This document shows positions 16,480 through 25,667 of a stretch of 64,000 nucleotides of DNA, piece by piece. Position numbers and translations under genes: made by a program. Position 1 is the first letter of the stretch; each line of letters begins with the position of its first letter. This stretch comes from Streptomyces sp. NBC_00247 (lineage in GTDB: Bacteria > Actinomycetota > Actinomycetes > Streptomycetales > Streptomycetaceae). The stretch spans positions 5,919,001 through 5,983,000 of the forward strand of contig NZ_CP108093.1 of the NCBI RefSeq assembly GCF_036188265.1, in the 5' to 3' direction. A model generated the notes under the pieces. The model saw nothing but the letters and a program-made list of their open reading frames with translations, did no database searches and had not been told where the DNA came from.

Positions 16480-17391
16480 TCAGATCCCGCCGCCCTCCGT
16501 GGAGAGCAGGTCCCGGGCGGGATGGGCGCCGCCGCCCTTGCCGCCCGGGAGCGCCGGATGCAGCCCGAGCAGCACGATCCCCGCCACGATCGCCGCCAGC
16601 CCGGCCGCCTGGCCCGCCAGCGCCGCCGGGTCCGTGCGCACCTGGTCGCCGAGGAAGCCGATGCCGCAGGCGATCCCGGCCAGCGGCTGGGCGGCGGTCA
16701 GCGCGGGCAGCGACATCCGCAGCGGAGCCATCTCGAACGCGCTCTGCACCAGGATCAGCCCGGTCACCCCGATCGACAGGACGACGTACGGCTGCCAGCC
16801 GCCCACCAGCGCGGTCCAGCCGCCGTCCGCCAGCAGTTGGCCGCTCTCCCGGGTCAGCGCGTCCTGGAGTCCGTAGAGCAGCCCCGCCGCGAGCGCCAGC
16901 AGTGAGGGCGCCACCGCCGGGCGGGCGTGCCGGGCGGAGGCGGCGAGGACCAGCGCGAGACCCACCACCACGCCGATGATCAGCCAGTGCCGCAACGGGT
17001 CGGTCTCCGCCTGCCCGCCGGTCGGTTGCCCCGCGAGCAGGAACGCGGCGACCCCGCAGGACAGCAGCGCCAGCCCGCCCCATCCCTGACGGCCGAGCGG
17101 CTGCCCGGTGAGGGCACGCGACAGGCCCAGCGCGAAGAGCAGATTGGTCGCCAGCAGCGGTTCCACCACCGACAGCTCGCCCTGGCCCAGGGCCAGGGCA
17201 CCCAGCACCATCCCGCAGACCATGAACGCGATGCCCGCCAGCCAGCTCCGCACCTTCATCAGGTCGAGCAGCAGACGGGGGGAGAGGAAATCGCTCATCG
17301 GTGCGCGGCGGGCGGCGTCCTGCTGAAGGACGAAGCCGAAACCCAGGCACGCCGCCGCGCCCACGGAGAGGAGGACGACCAGCAAGGACAC
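16480..17391 (-). CDS. DMT family transporter (EamA-like)
   Basis: This 303-residue protein has about nine to ten hydrophobic segments and the internal repeat typical of drug/metabolite transporters. It starts with a hydrophobic segment followed by 'LQQDAARRAP', and has 'EPLLATNLLFALGLSRALTGQPLGRQGWGGLALLSCGVAAFL' mid-protein. GAGGAAG upstream supports the GTG at 17391. The substrate is unknown. It is divergent from the FAD-dependent dehydrogenase. Confidence 0.85.
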   Translation of the reverse strand: MSLLVVLLSVGAAACLGFGFVLQQDAARRAPMSDFLSPRLLLDLMKVRSWLAGIAFMVCGMVLGALALGQGELSVVEPLLATNLLFALGLSRALTGQPLGRQGWGGLALLSCGVAAFLLAGQPTGGQAETDPLRHWLIIGVVVGLALVLAASARHARPAVAPSLLALAAGLLYGLQDALTRESGQLLADGGWTALVGGWQPYVVLSIGVTGLILVQSAFEMAPLRMSLPALTAAQPLAGIACGIGFLGDQVRTDPAALAGQAAGLAAIVAGIVLLGLHPALPGGKGGGAHPARDLLSTEGGGI

Positions 17392-17628
17392 AGGCTTCTT
17401 CCTCGGATCGGGCGGGCGGAAAGGATGTGTTCCGAACGATATGCCCCTCCGTGTAGGGGAGCGGTGAGATTGGTCCGACCGGCCTGTTGACTCGGGCATC
17501 GGGGCGTACCGAAGATCTGACCAACGAGTAACTTCCGCGCCCCCGCACACCCCCGCGGCCGCCGAACCGGCGCCGTACGCGCCGTGCCCGGCCGGTTTCC
17601 GCACCGCCTCCCCCGAAGGATGGAACCC

Positions 17629-19284
17629 ATGGCGTACGACGCCGATGTGATCGTGATCGGAGCCGGCCTCGCGGGGCTGGCGGCCACGGCGGAGCTGGCG
17701 GACGCGGGACGCTCCGTGATCCTGCTCGACCAGGAGCCCGAGCAGTCGCTGGGGGGTCAGGCGCACTGGTCCTTCGGCGGCCTCTTCCTCGTCGACTCTC
17801 CCGAGCAGCGCAGGTTCCGGATCAAGGACAGCCGTGAGCTCGCCCTCCAGGACTGGTTCGGCACGGCCGGCTTCGACCGCGAGGAGGACCACTGGCCGAA
17901 GAAGTGGGCCGAGGCGTACGTGGACTTCGCCGCCGGGGAGAAGCGTTCCTGGCTGCGCGCGCAGGGACTGCGGCTCTTCCCGGTGGTCGGCTGGGCCGAG
18001 CGCGGCGGCTACGACGCGACCGGCCACGGCAACTCCGTCCCCCGCTTCCACATCACCTGGGGCACCGGTCCCGGGGTGGTCGCCCCCTTCGAGCGGCGGG
18101 TGCGCGAGGGCGTCGCCAAGGGGCTCGTCCAGTTCCGCTTCCGGCACCGGGTGACGGGCCTCGGCCGCACCCAGGGAGCCGTCGACACGGTGACCGGCGA
18201 GGTCCTGGAGCCGAGCGCGGCCGAGCGCGGCACCGCGAGCGGCCGGACGGCCACCGGCGCCTTCGAGCTGCGGGCCCAGGCGGTGATCGTCACCTCCGGC
18301 GGGATCGGCGGCAACCACGACCTCGTACGGGCCCAGTGGCCGGAGCGGCTCGGCGCCCCGCCCGCGAAGATGCTCTCCGGAGTGCCCGCCCACGTCGACG
18401 GACTGATGCTCGGCGTCGCCGAGGAGGCCGGGGCCCGCCACATCAACCGCGACCGGATGTGGCACTACACCGAGGGCATCGAGAACTGGAACCCCGTCTG
18501 GGACAAGCACGCCATCCGCATCCTGCCCGGCCCGTCCTCTCTCTGGTTCGACGCCCGGGGCAAGCGGCTTCCCGTCCCGCTCTTTCCCGGCTTCGACACG
18601 CTCGGCACCCTCGAACACATCATGAAGTCCGGATTCGACTACACCTGGTTCGTCCTGGACCAGCGGATCATCGGCAAGGAGTTCGCGCTCTCCGGCTCCG
18701 AACAGAACCCGGACCTCACCGGAAAGTCCGTCCGCGACGTCATCGGCCGGGCCCGCGCCGAGGTGCCCGGACCGGTCAAGGCGTTCATGGACAACGGCGT
18801 GGACTTCGTAGTGGAGAACGACCTCGGCGCGCTCGTCCGGGGCATGAACGCCCTGACCGGCGACGGGCTCATCGACGAGGACGACCTGCGCCGGGAGATC
18901 ACCGCGCGCGACCGTGAGATCGCCAACCCGTTCACCAAGGACCTCCAGATCACGGCGATCCACGGGGCGCGTTCGTACCTCGGCGACAAGCTGATCCGCA
19001 CGGCGAAGCCGCACCGCATCCTCGACCCGAAGGCCGGTCCGCTGATCGCCGTCCGGCTGAACATCCTCACCCGCAAATCGCTCGGTGGGCTGGAGACGGA
19101 CCTCTCCTCCCGGGTGCTGACGGCGGACGGCTCCCCGCTGCCCGGGGTGTACGCGGCGGGGGAGGCGGCCGGGTTCGGAGGCGGCGGGGTGCACGGCTAC
19201 CGCTCGCTGGAGGGAACCTTCCTCGGCGGCTGCATCTTCTCCGGCCGCACGGCGGGACGCGCGGCGGCGGCGGCCCTCGGCTGA
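17629..19284 (+). CDS. FAD-binding dehydrogenase (fumarate reductase/KSTD-like flavoprotein)
   Basis: This 551-residue flavoprotein belongs to the FAD-binding-2 family. The ADP-binding motif 'VIVIGAGLAGLAATAELADAG' (about 6-26) is followed by 'QSLGGQAHWSFGGLFL' and ends with the C-terminal FAD motif 'GVYAAGEAAGFGGGGVHGYRSLEGTFLGGCIFSGRTAG' (about 505-540). AAGGA fits the ATG at 17629 better than the ATG nine bases earlier. The group is often annotated as 3-ketosteroid dehydrogenase-like, but its typical substrates are unproven. No steroid genes are near. Confidence 0.9.
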   Translation: MAYDADVIVIGAGLAGLAATAELADAGRSVILLDQEPEQSLGGQAHWSFGGLFLVDSPEQRRFRIKDSRELALQDWFGTAGFDREEDHWPKKWAEAYVDFAAGEKRSWLRAQGLRLFPVVGWAERGGYDATGHGNSVPRFHITWGTGPGVVAPFERRVREGVAKGLVQFRFRHRVTGLGRTQGAVDTVTGEVLEPSAAERGTASGRTATGAFELRAQAVIVTSGGIGGNHDLVRAQWPERLGAPPAKMLSGVPAHVDGLMLGVAEEAGARHINRDRMWHYTEGIENWNPVWDKHAIRILPGPSSLWFDARGKRLPVPLFPGFDTLGTLEHIMKSGFDYTWFVLDQRIIGKEFALSGSEQNPDLTGKSVRDVIGRARAEVPGPVKAFMDNGVDFVVENDLGALVRGMNALTGDGLIDEDDLRREITARDREIANPFTKDLQITAIHGARSYLGDKLIRTAKPHRILDPKAGPLIAVRLNILTRKSLGGLETDLSSRVLTADGSPLPGVYAAGEAAGFGGGGVHGYRSLEGTFLGGCIFSGRTAGRAAAAALG

Positions 19285-19361
19285 CGGTCCCGGGCGGCCC
19301 GCCCGGGAAGGTCTCCCGCCCCGCGACCGGGCTCCGGCTCACGCCCGTCCACGTACACGCG

Positions 19362-19427
19362 CGAAGGCGCCCGACCGGTCCGGGAGGCATGTATGGGCAT
19401 GCGTACCGGAGGGGTCGGGCGCCTTCG
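19362..19427. terminator. Long-stem bidirectional terminator (15-bp perfect outer stem)
   Basis: Arms at 19362-19376 and 19413-19427 pair perfectly. The loop holds a nested CCGGT/ACCGG stem (19375-19379 with 19405-19409) and a small inner repeat. It lies between the convergent FAD dehydrogenase and gntP. Confidence 0.8.
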
Positions 19428-19431
19428 TGGT

Positions 19432-19459
19432 CCCGCCGGGAGCGTCGGGTCCCGGCGGG
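19432..19459. terminator. Second hairpin between FAD dehydrogenase and gntP
   Basis: A perfect 10-bp stem (19432-19441 with 19450-19459) closes an 8-base loop. With the preceding structure it forms a double terminator. Confidence 0.7.
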
Positions 19460-19511
19460 GGTACCTGGTGAAGCAGGAACCGGGGGCCGTCAGGCACCCC
19501 GTACGGGGGCC

Positions 19512-20909
19512 CTACACCACCAGGGACAGCAGCAGGATGAAGGCCAGCGAGCAGACGGAGATGATGGTCTCCATCACCGACCAGGTCTTGACCGTCTGGC
19601 CGACGTCCATCCCGAAGTACTCCTTCACCAGCCAGAAACCCGCGTCGTTGACGTGGCTGAAGAAGAGTGAGCCCGCGCCGACCGCGAGGACCAGCAGCGC
19701 GGCGTGCGAGGTCGACATGTCGGCCGCCAGCGGGGCGACCAGGCCGGCCGCCGAGATGGTCGCGACCGTCGCCGAACCGGTCGCGAGCCGGATGCCGACC
19801 GCGATCAGCCAGCCGAGCAGAAGCGCGGGGATCGACCAGCTCTCGGAGAACTCCAGGATCATCCGGCCGACACCGGCGTCGATGAGGGTCTGCTTGAAGC
19901 CACCGCCCGCGCCGACGATGAGCAGCACGCCCGCGATCGGGGCGAGCGACTTCTCGACGGTGCCGGCGAGCCGGTCCTTGGTGAACCCGGCGGCCCGGCC
20001 CAGCGTGAACATGCCGACGATCACGGCGGCGAGCAGGGCGATCAGCGGGGAGCCGATGACGTCGGTGACCTTCTGGACGCCGCTTTCCGGGTCGTCCACG
20101 ACGATGTCGACGAGGGCCTTCGCCAGCATCAGCACGACCGGCAGCAGCACGGTGGCCAGCGTCGCGCCGAAGCTCGGGCGGTGCTCCAGCTCCTCGGACG
20201 CGCGCTCGGGAACCATGCGCTCGGGCGCCTTGATGTCCACCCAGCGGGCGGCGAACCGGGAGAAGACCGGACCGGCGATGACCACGGTCGGAATGGCGAC
20301 CACCACACCGAGGGCCAGCGTGACACCGAGGTTGGCGTCGAGCGCGTCGATCGCGACGAGCGGACCGGGGTGCGGGGGGATCAGCCCGTGCATCACGGAG
20401 AGACCCGCGAGCGCCGGGATGCCGATCCGCATCAAGGAGTAGTTGCCGCGCTTGGCGACGAGCAGCACCACCGGGATCAGCAGCACGATGCCGACCTCGA
20501 AGAAGAGCGGCAGGCCGATGATGGAGGCGATCAGCACCATCGCCCAGGGCATCGCCCGGCCGCTCGCCTTCGCGAGGATGGTGTCCACGATCTGGTCGGC
20601 GCCGCCGGAGTCGGCCAGCAGCTTGCCGAGTATCGCGCCCAGCGCGATGAGGACACCGACGCCCGCGACGGTGGAACCGAGCCCCGCCGTGAAGCTGGCG
20701 ATCGTCTTCTCCAGCGGAGCCCCGGCGAAGGAGCCGAGCGCCAGCGAGCCGATGGTGAGCGCCAGGAAGGCGTGCAGCTTGAACTTGGTGATGAGCAGGA
20801 CGATGACGGCGATGCCTGCGACGACGGCGATGCCCAACTGCGCGTTGCCCGCGGAGGTGATGGGTTCGACGGCGTCCGCTGCCAACGTCTCGACGCTGAG
20901 ACTGGTCAC
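19512..20909 (-). CDS. gntP: Gluconate:H+ symporter, GntP family
   Basis: This 465-residue permease imports gluconate. About twelve membrane segments and the family motifs 'GSTVAGVGVLIALGAILGKLLADSGGADQIVDT' (about 77-110), 'LFFEVGIVLLIPVVLL' and 'HGLIPPHPGPLVAIDALDANLG' (about 165-187) are visible; the GLIPPHPGP motif is diagnostic. The GTG start at 20909 lies 12 bases after the stop of gntK, so both are one operon. The gluconate repressor is encoded divergently. Confidence 0.95.
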   Translation of the reverse strand: MTSLSVETLAADAVEPITSAGNAQLGIAVVAGIAVIVLLITKFKLHAFLALTIGSLALGSFAGAPLEKTIASFTAGLGSTVAGVGVLIALGAILGKLLADSGGADQIVDTILAKASGRAMPWAMVLIASIIGLPLFFEVGIVLLIPVVLLVAKRGNYSLMRIGIPALAGLSVMHGLIPPHPGPLVAIDALDANLGVTLALGVVVAIPTVVIAGPVFSRFAARWVDIKAPERMVPERASEELEHRPSFGATLATVLLPVVLMLAKALVDIVVDDPESGVQKVTDVIGSPLIALLAAVIVGMFTLGRAAGFTKDRLAGTVEKSLAPIAGVLLIVGAGGGFKQTLIDAGVGRMILEFSESWSIPALLLGWLIAVGIRLATGSATVATISAAGLVAPLAADMSTSHAALLVLAVGAGSLFFSHVNDAGFWLVKEYFGMDVGQTVKTWSVMETIISVCSLAFILLLSLVV

Positions 20910-20921
20910 GGTGGGGGGTCC

Positions 20922-21431
20922 TTAGCTCGCGAGCCGGCGCAGCGCGGCGACGGCGCGTTCGGTGATCTCTTCAGGGGTGCCGGACACGTCGACCTCGACT
21001 CCCGCCTCGTCCGCTTCGAGCGGCTGGAGCGTGGCGAACTGCGAGTCGAGCAGTGCGGTCGGCATGAAGTGGTTCTTGCGCGCGGACATCCGCCCCTCTA
21101 CGAGGGCGCGGTCTCCGGTCAGGTGGAGGAAGACGGCGTCGGGGGCCTCGCCCCGCAGGCGGTCGCGGTAGACCCGCTTCAGCGCGGAGCTGGAGACGAC
21201 ACCGCCGAGTCCGGCACGGCCGTGCGCCCACTGCCCGATGGCGTCCAGCCAGGGCCAGCGGTCCGAGTCGTCCAGCGGGGTACCGGCGGACATCTTGGCG
21301 ATGTTCGACTCGGGGTGGAAGTCGTCGCCCTCGGCGTACGGGACGCCCAGTGCGGTGGCGAGCAGGGGGCCGATCGTGGTCTTGCCGGTCCCTGCCACGC
21401 CCATCACCACGACGACGTGGGGGGTGTTCAT
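20922..21431 (-). CDS. gntK: Gluconokinase
   Basis: This 169-residue kinase phosphorylates gluconate to 6-phosphogluconate, feeding the pentose phosphate pathway. The P-loop 'VVMGVAGTGKTTIGPLLA' (about 7-24) is followed by the gluconokinase signature 'YAEGDDFHPESNIAKMSAGTPLDDSDRWPWL' (about 32-62). 'SALKRVYRDRLR' carries catalytic arginines. GAGG precedes the ATG at 21431. It is first in the gntK-gntP operon and divergent from gntR. Confidence 0.96.
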   Translation of the reverse strand: MNTPHVVVVMGVAGTGKTTIGPLLATALGVPYAEGDDFHPESNIAKMSAGTPLDDSDRWPWLDAIGQWAHGRAGLGGVVSSSALKRVYRDRLRGEAPDAVFLHLTGDRALVEGRMSARKNHFMPTALLDSQFATLQPLEADEAGVEVDVSGTPEEITERAVAALRRLAS

Positions 21432-21486
21432 TGGTGCCTCGCTGTCTTCTTCGACATCGGTCCGTCGCGCTACTGAAACTCATTAG

Positions 21487-21528
21487 GTCGTATTTATTCA
21501 AGCGGGTGTGACGTAAACGTCGTACTTA
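21487..21528. promoter_or_regulatory. gnt control region: direct repeats GTCGTAYTTA
   Basis: GTCGTATTTA (21487-21496) and GTCGTACTTA (21519-21528) are 32 bases apart, three helical turns, in an unusually AT-rich patch between gntK and gntR. They are candidate binding sites for the GntR repressor. Confidence 0.4.
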
Positions 21529-21660
21529 ATGTCCTGTAGAGGTGTGGCGCGACCCGCCGGAACGGCTCCGGCCTCCGGCGCCTTCCCCGGCCCCCGCACC
21601 TCGACACCGCCCGGGAGCGCCCCCGTCGGGAGGCCGCCGCGGTGTTCCGGGACCGCCCCG

Positions 21661-21672
21661 TACTCTTGCTCC
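21661..21672 (+). promoter_or_regulatory. -10 element for leaderless gntR
   Basis: TACTCT (21661-21666) lies exactly six bases before the ATG of gntR at 21673. No SD is present. Confidence 0.55.
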
Positions 21673-22374
21673 ATGACCACGACGAGCCAGGGGCTCCATA
21701 CGCATGTGCTGGACGCCCTGGGTCTGGAGATCACCTCGGGGGAGCGCCGTCCGGGCGACGTGCTGCGGACCGACGAGATCGCCCAGCGCTTCGAGGTCTC
21801 CCGCACCGTCGTCCGCGAGGTGGTCCGCGTGCTGGAGTCGATGCACCTCGTCGAGTCCCGGCGCCGGGTCGGCGTGACCGTACGCCCCACCGACGCGTGG
21901 AACGTCTACGACCCCCGGGTCATCCGCTGGCGGCTGGCCGGGGCCGACCGCCCGCGCCAGCTCCGCTCGCTGACCGTGCTGCGGTCCGCGATCGAGCCGG
22001 TCGCCGCCTCGCTCGCCGCCCGGTACGCCACCCCCGCGCAGTGCGCGGCCCTGACCGAATGCGCCCTCGGCATGGTCGAGACCTCGCGCGGCCAGCGGCT
22101 GGAGGAGTACCTCCGCCACGACATCGCCTTCCACCGGGTGGTGCTGAACGCCTCGGGCAACGAGATGTTCGCCCGGCTCGGGGACGTGGTCGCCGAGGTC
22201 CTCGCCGGCCGCACCCATCACCAGGTGATGTTCGAGGACCCCGACCCGGCCGCCGTGACCCTGCACGTCAGGGTCGCCGAAGCGGTACGCGAAAAGGACG
22301 CGGAGGCCGCCGAGCGGCTCACCCGCGAGATCGCGCACGGCGCCCTGGACGAACTGGACGTACTCGCGCCCTGA
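21673..22374 (+). CDS. gntR: GntR family regulator (FadR/FCD type) of the gluconate operon
   Basis: This 233-residue repressor has an N-terminal winged helix ('LGLEITSGERRPGDVLRTDEIAQRFEVSRTVVREVVRVLESMHLVESRRRVGV', about 14-66) and an all-helical FCD effector domain ('HDIAFHRVVLNASGNEMF', with metal-ligand-type Asp/His residues). Its position divergent from gntK-gntP and recalled synteny with S. coelicolor support gluconate control. The frame is open further upstream but the ATG at 21673 fits family length and the -10 element. Confidence 0.92.
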   Translation: MTTTSQGLHTHVLDALGLEITSGERRPGDVLRTDEIAQRFEVSRTVVREVVRVLESMHLVESRRRVGVTVRPTDAWNVYDPRVIRWRLAGADRPRQLRSLTVLRSAIEPVAASLAARYATPAQCAALTECALGMVETSRGQRLEEYLRHDIAFHRVVLNASGNEMFARLGDVVAEVLAGRTHHQVMFEDPDPAAVTLHVRVAEAVREKDAEAAERLTREIAHGALDELDVLAP

Positions 22375-22375
22375 C

Positions 22376-22399
22376 CCCCCGCCCGGGACCGCGCGGGGG
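22376..22399 (+). terminator. Hairpin immediately after gntR
   Basis: A 7-bp CCCCCGC/GCGGGGG stem (22376-22382 with 22393-22399) begins just after the gntR stop. Confidence 0.5.
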
Positions 22400-22627
22400 C
22401 ACCGCGCAGCGCGTACCGTGGTCCGCGTTCGATCTTCGGACAGCGGTCGGACGCCGCAGGGGCGCCGGTGGGCCTGCGGCGAGATCCGGGCCGGGCACGC
22501 GACGCCCTGCGGCTTCGTCCTCTCCGCCTGGGACGCGACGCCGCACGAAGCCGCACGCCGCCGCTCACCGATCCGGCCCAGAACTCGATACAGGCCCCAG
22601 GGCCGCCACACAGAAGGAGACCAAGGT

Positions 22628-23713
22628 ATGCCGCAGCAGGTGCAAGGGGTCATCGCGCCGGGGAAGAACGAGCCCGTACGGGTCGAGACGATCGTGATCC
22701 CGGACCCGGGCCCCGGCGAGGCCGTGGTGAAGATCCAGGCGTGCGGTGTCTGCCACACCGACCTGCACTACAAGCAGGGCGGCATCAACGACGAGTTCCC
22801 CTTCCTCCTCGGCCACGAGGCGGCGGGCGTCGTGGAGTCGGTCGGCGAGGGCGTCACCGACGTCGCGCCCGGCGACTTCGTCATCCTCAACTGGCGGGCC
22901 GTCTGCGGCCAGTGCCGCGCCTGTCTGCGCGGACGCCCCTGGTACTGCTTCGACACCCACAACGCCAAGCAGAAGATGACGCTGCTCGACGGCACCGAGC
23001 TCTCCCCGGCGCTCGGCATCGGCGCGTTCGCGGAGAAGACCCTGGTGGCCTCAGGGCAGTGCACCAAGGTCGACCCCGCGGTGTCCCCGGCCGTCGCCGG
23101 TCTGCTCGGCTGCGGCGTCATGGCGGGCATCGGCGCCGCCATCAACACCGGTCAGGTGGGCCGGGGCGACTCCGTCGCGGTCATCGGCTGCGGTGGCGTC
23201 GGCGACGCGGCCGTCATGGGCGCACGGCTCGCGGGCGCGGCGAAGATCATCGCCGTGGACATCGACGACCGCAAGCTGGAGACCGCGAAGAAGATGGGTG
23301 CCACGCACACCGTCAACTCCCGCGACAACGACCCGGTCGAGGCGATCCGCGCCCTCACCGACGGCAATGGCGCCGACGTCGTCATCGAGGCGGTCGGCCG
23401 CCCCGAGACGTACGAGCAGGCGTTCTACGCCCGCGACCTGGCCGGCACCGTCGTCCTCGTCGGCGTCCCCACGCCCGAGATGCGCCTCGAACTCCCCCTC
23501 CTCGACGTGTTCGGCCGCGGCGGCTCGCTGAAGTCCTCCTGGTACGGCGACTGCCTGCCGTCCCGTGACTTCCCGATGCTCGTCGACCTGCACCAGCAGG
23601 GCCGGATCGACCTCGGAGCCTTCGTCACCGAGACCATCGGCATCGGCGACGTCGAGCGCGCCTTCGAGCGCATGCACGACGGCGACGTGCTGCGTTCGGT
23701 GGTGGTCTTCTGA
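22628..23713 (+). CDS. S-(hydroxymethyl)mycothiol dehydrogenase (mycothiol-dependent formaldehyde dehydrogenase)
   Basis: This 361-residue zinc alcohol dehydrogenase oxidises the adduct of formaldehyde and mycothiol to S-formylmycothiol; in mycobacteria the same protein (MscR) also reduces S-nitrosomycothiol. Catalytic zinc ligands are in 'CGVCHTD' (about 38-44), 'GHEAAG' (about 60-65) and the structural-zinc Cys set 'CGQCRACLRGRPWYC' (about 90-104). The NAD-binding motif 'VIGCGGVGDAAVMGA' is at about 185-199. AAGGAG sits eight bases before the ATG. The MBL hydrolase gene overlaps its stop, so the two form an operon. MshC, encoded at 46256-47485, makes the cofactor. Confidence 0.93.
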   Translation: MPQQVQGVIAPGKNEPVRVETIVIPDPGPGEAVVKIQACGVCHTDLHYKQGGINDEFPFLLGHEAAGVVESVGEGVTDVAPGDFVILNWRAVCGQCRACLRGRPWYCFDTHNAKQKMTLLDGTELSPALGIGAFAEKTLVASGQCTKVDPAVSPAVAGLLGCGVMAGIGAAINTGQVGRGDSVAVIGCGGVGDAAVMGARLAGAAKIIAVDIDDRKLETAKKMGATHTVNSRDNDPVEAIRALTDGNGADVVIEAVGRPETYEQAFYARDLAGTVVLVGVPTPEMRLELPLLDVFGRGGSLKSSWYGDCLPSRDFPMLVDLHQQGRIDLGAFVTETIGIGDVERAFERMHDGDVLRSVVVF

Positions 23714-24342
23714 TGGCCGCCCGCATCGACCACCTGGTCACCTCAGGCACCTTCGCGCTCGACGGCGGCGAATGGGACGTCGACAACAACGTCTGGATCG
23801 TCGGCGACGACCACGAGGCGATCGTCATCGACGCCGCCCACGACGCCGACGCCATCCTGACCGCCCTCGGCGGACGCACCCTGCGCGCCATCGTGTCCAC
23901 CCACGCGCACAACGACCACATCGACGCCGCCCCGGCCCTCGCCGACGCCACCGGGGCTCCGGTCCTGCTCCACCCGGACGACCTGCCGCTGTGGAAGCAG
24001 ACCCACCCCGACCGCGCGCCCGACGGCGAACTGACGGACGGCCAGGAGATCGAGGTCGCCGGAACCCGGCTGACCGTCCTGCACACCCCGGGCCATGCCC
24101 CGGGCGCGGTCTGCCTGTACGCCCCCGAGCTCGCCACGGTCTTCACCGGGGACACCCTCTTCCAGGGCGGCCCCGGCGCCACCGGCCGGTCGTTCTCACA
24201 CTTCCCGACGATCCTCGACTCGATCAGGGACCGGCTGTTCGCCCTCCCGGCGGACACCACCGTCCGCACCGGACACGGAGACTCCACCACCATCGGCGCG
24301 GAGGCCCCGCACCTGGACGAGTGGATCGCACGCGGTCACTGA
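23713..24342 (+). CDS. MBL-fold metallo-hydrolase, partner of the mycothiol-dependent dehydrogenase
   Basis: This 209-residue protein has the metallo-beta-lactamase motif 'THAHNDHID' (about 72-80), then 'HTPGHAPGAVCLY' (about 117-129), 'FTGDTLFQGGPGA' (about 141-153) and 'GHGDSTT' (about 192). The fold is glyoxalase II-like. Its ATG shares one base with the preceding stop. Adjacent location suggests hydrolysis of the S-formylmycothiol thioester; the same pairing occurs in mycobacteria (Rv2259/Rv2260, recalled). The function is inferred from context. Confidence 0.9.
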   Translation: MAARIDHLVTSGTFALDGGEWDVDNNVWIVGDDHEAIVIDAAHDADAILTALGGRTLRAIVSTHAHNDHIDAAPALADATGAPVLLHPDDLPLWKQTHPDRAPDGELTDGQEIEVAGTRLTVLHTPGHAPGAVCLYAPELATVFTGDTLFQGGPGATGRSFSHFPTILDSIRDRLFALPADTTVRTGHGDSTTIGAEAPHLDEWIARGH

Positions 24343-24361
24343 CCCGCGCACCCCGTCCCGT

Positions 24362-25300
24362 TCACCGGTCCGGCCACGCGGAGAGCCGCAGCCCGCTCCT
24401 GAAGCGACGCGGCTCACCCGTGACCGGATCGGTGAACTCCAGCACCCGCGCCAGAAGTTGCAACGGGCGGGACCAGTCGTCCGGAGCGCCCTGCGGCTCC
24501 ACCACCGGATAGAGCGGGTCGTTGACCAGCGGAAGCCCCAACGTACTCATGTGCAAACGCAGTTGATGGGTGCGCCCGGTGGCGGGCAGCAGCCGGTAAC
24601 GGCCGAGCCCGTCCCGCCGCTCCAGCAGCTCGACCCGGCTCTCACTGTTCGGCTCGCCCGGCTCCTCGCGCGCGGCCACCACCCCGTGCTCCTTCACGAT
24701 CCGGCTCCGCACCGTCCGGGGGAGCGCCAGCCCCGGGTCGTACCCGGCGACCGCCTCGTACTCCTTGCGCACCAGCCGGTCCCGGAACAGCGTCTGGTAT
24801 GCGCCCCGCTCCTCCGGACGCACGACGAACAGCACCAGGCCCGCCGTCAGCCGGTCCAGCCGGTGCGCGGGCTGGAGGTGCGGCAGCCCCAGCCCGTGTC
24901 TGAGGCGCGCCACCGCCGTCTGCGTCACGTGACGGCCGCGCGGCGTGGTGGCGAGGAAGTGCGGCTTGTCCGCGATCACCACGTGCTCGTCGCGGTACAC
25001 CACCCCGACGGGGAACGGCACCGGCTCCTCGGGCGCGAACTCCCGGTGGAACCAGAGGCCGAGCCCGCTCTCGTACGGCCGCGTCCCCGGCACCGGCCGC
25101 CCGTCCGCCCCGACGAACAGGCCCTCCGCCAGCATGGCGTCCACCCGCGCCACCCCGATCGCGGCACCGAACCGCTCCCGCAGATGGTCGCCCACCGTCG
25201 CCCAGGCCTCCTCGGGATCCACCGGCAGCCGCACCCGCACGGGATCGACGCCCTCGCGCTGCGGGAGCGGCGAGGCGGCGGACTTCCGGCGCCCCCTCAC
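24362..25300 (-). CDS. RluA-type pseudouridine synthase
   Basis: This 312-residue enzyme isomerises uridine in RNA. The catalytic motif 'PAHRLDRLTAGLVLFV' carries the essential Asp (about 150), and 'RTHQLRLHMSTLGLPLVNDPLYP' (about 251-273) is the RNA-contact motif II/III region. No S4 domain is seen; an extra N-terminal arm of about 90 residues ('PLPQREGVDPVRVRLP') is typical of the actinobacterial subgroup. I chose the GTG at 25300 because it gives a typical N-terminus; the frame is open to about 25654. The target uridine is unknown. Confidence 0.88.
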   Translation of the reverse strand: MRGRRKSAASPLPQREGVDPVRVRLPVDPEEAWATVGDHLRERFGAAIGVARVDAMLAEGLFVGADGRPVPGTRPYESGLGLWFHREFAPEEPVPFPVGVVYRDEHVVIADKPHFLATTPRGRHVTQTAVARLRHGLGLPHLQPAHRLDRLTAGLVLFVVRPEERGAYQTLFRDRLVRKEYEAVAGYDPGLALPRTVRSRIVKEHGVVAAREEPGEPNSESRVELLERRDGLGRYRLLPATGRTHQLRLHMSTLGLPLVNDPLYPVVEPQGAPDDWSRPLQLLARVLEFTDPVTGEPRRFRSGLRLSAWPDR

Positions 25301-25655
25301 CGGTTCCCCGCCCGGAGCCGCACGACGGGGACCCCGTCCGCCGACGCGGTCGACGGACGGACGGGCGCGGGTCGGGACATCGGGCGGCCTCTCAGGTGGC
25401 GGGGTACGTGCGGTGCACGGACGGCGCCGGAACTCCGGGGAAGGGGTGTCGCACCCATCATGACAGGGCAGAGGGGAGTGCTCCTCGGGCGAACGGCACG
25501 GGCGACCGGCCTTGTCCGGTCGCCCCCGGAGGCACCCGGGAAGCCCTGTCACGGTGCCTGGGGGAGGCCTGCCGGGGGCCTGCGGAGAACCGCCCCGGAC
25601 GCCGCCCCCGCCAGGGGTGTACCGGCAGAGCATCCCTTCCGCGGCGACAGGCACG
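25301..25655. other. Divergent intergenic region with one hairpin
   Basis: About 355 bases separate the pseudouridine synthase from the XRE regulator. The only clear structure is a perfect 9-bp hairpin with a 6-base loop (25501-25509 with 25516-25524). No gene is supported. Confidence 0.45.
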
Positions 25656-25667
25656 TACGGTCGAAGA
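25656..25667 (+). promoter_or_regulatory. -10 element for leaderless XRE regulator
   Basis: TACGGT (25656-25661) lies six bases before the GTG at 25668, with no SD. Confidence 0.5.
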
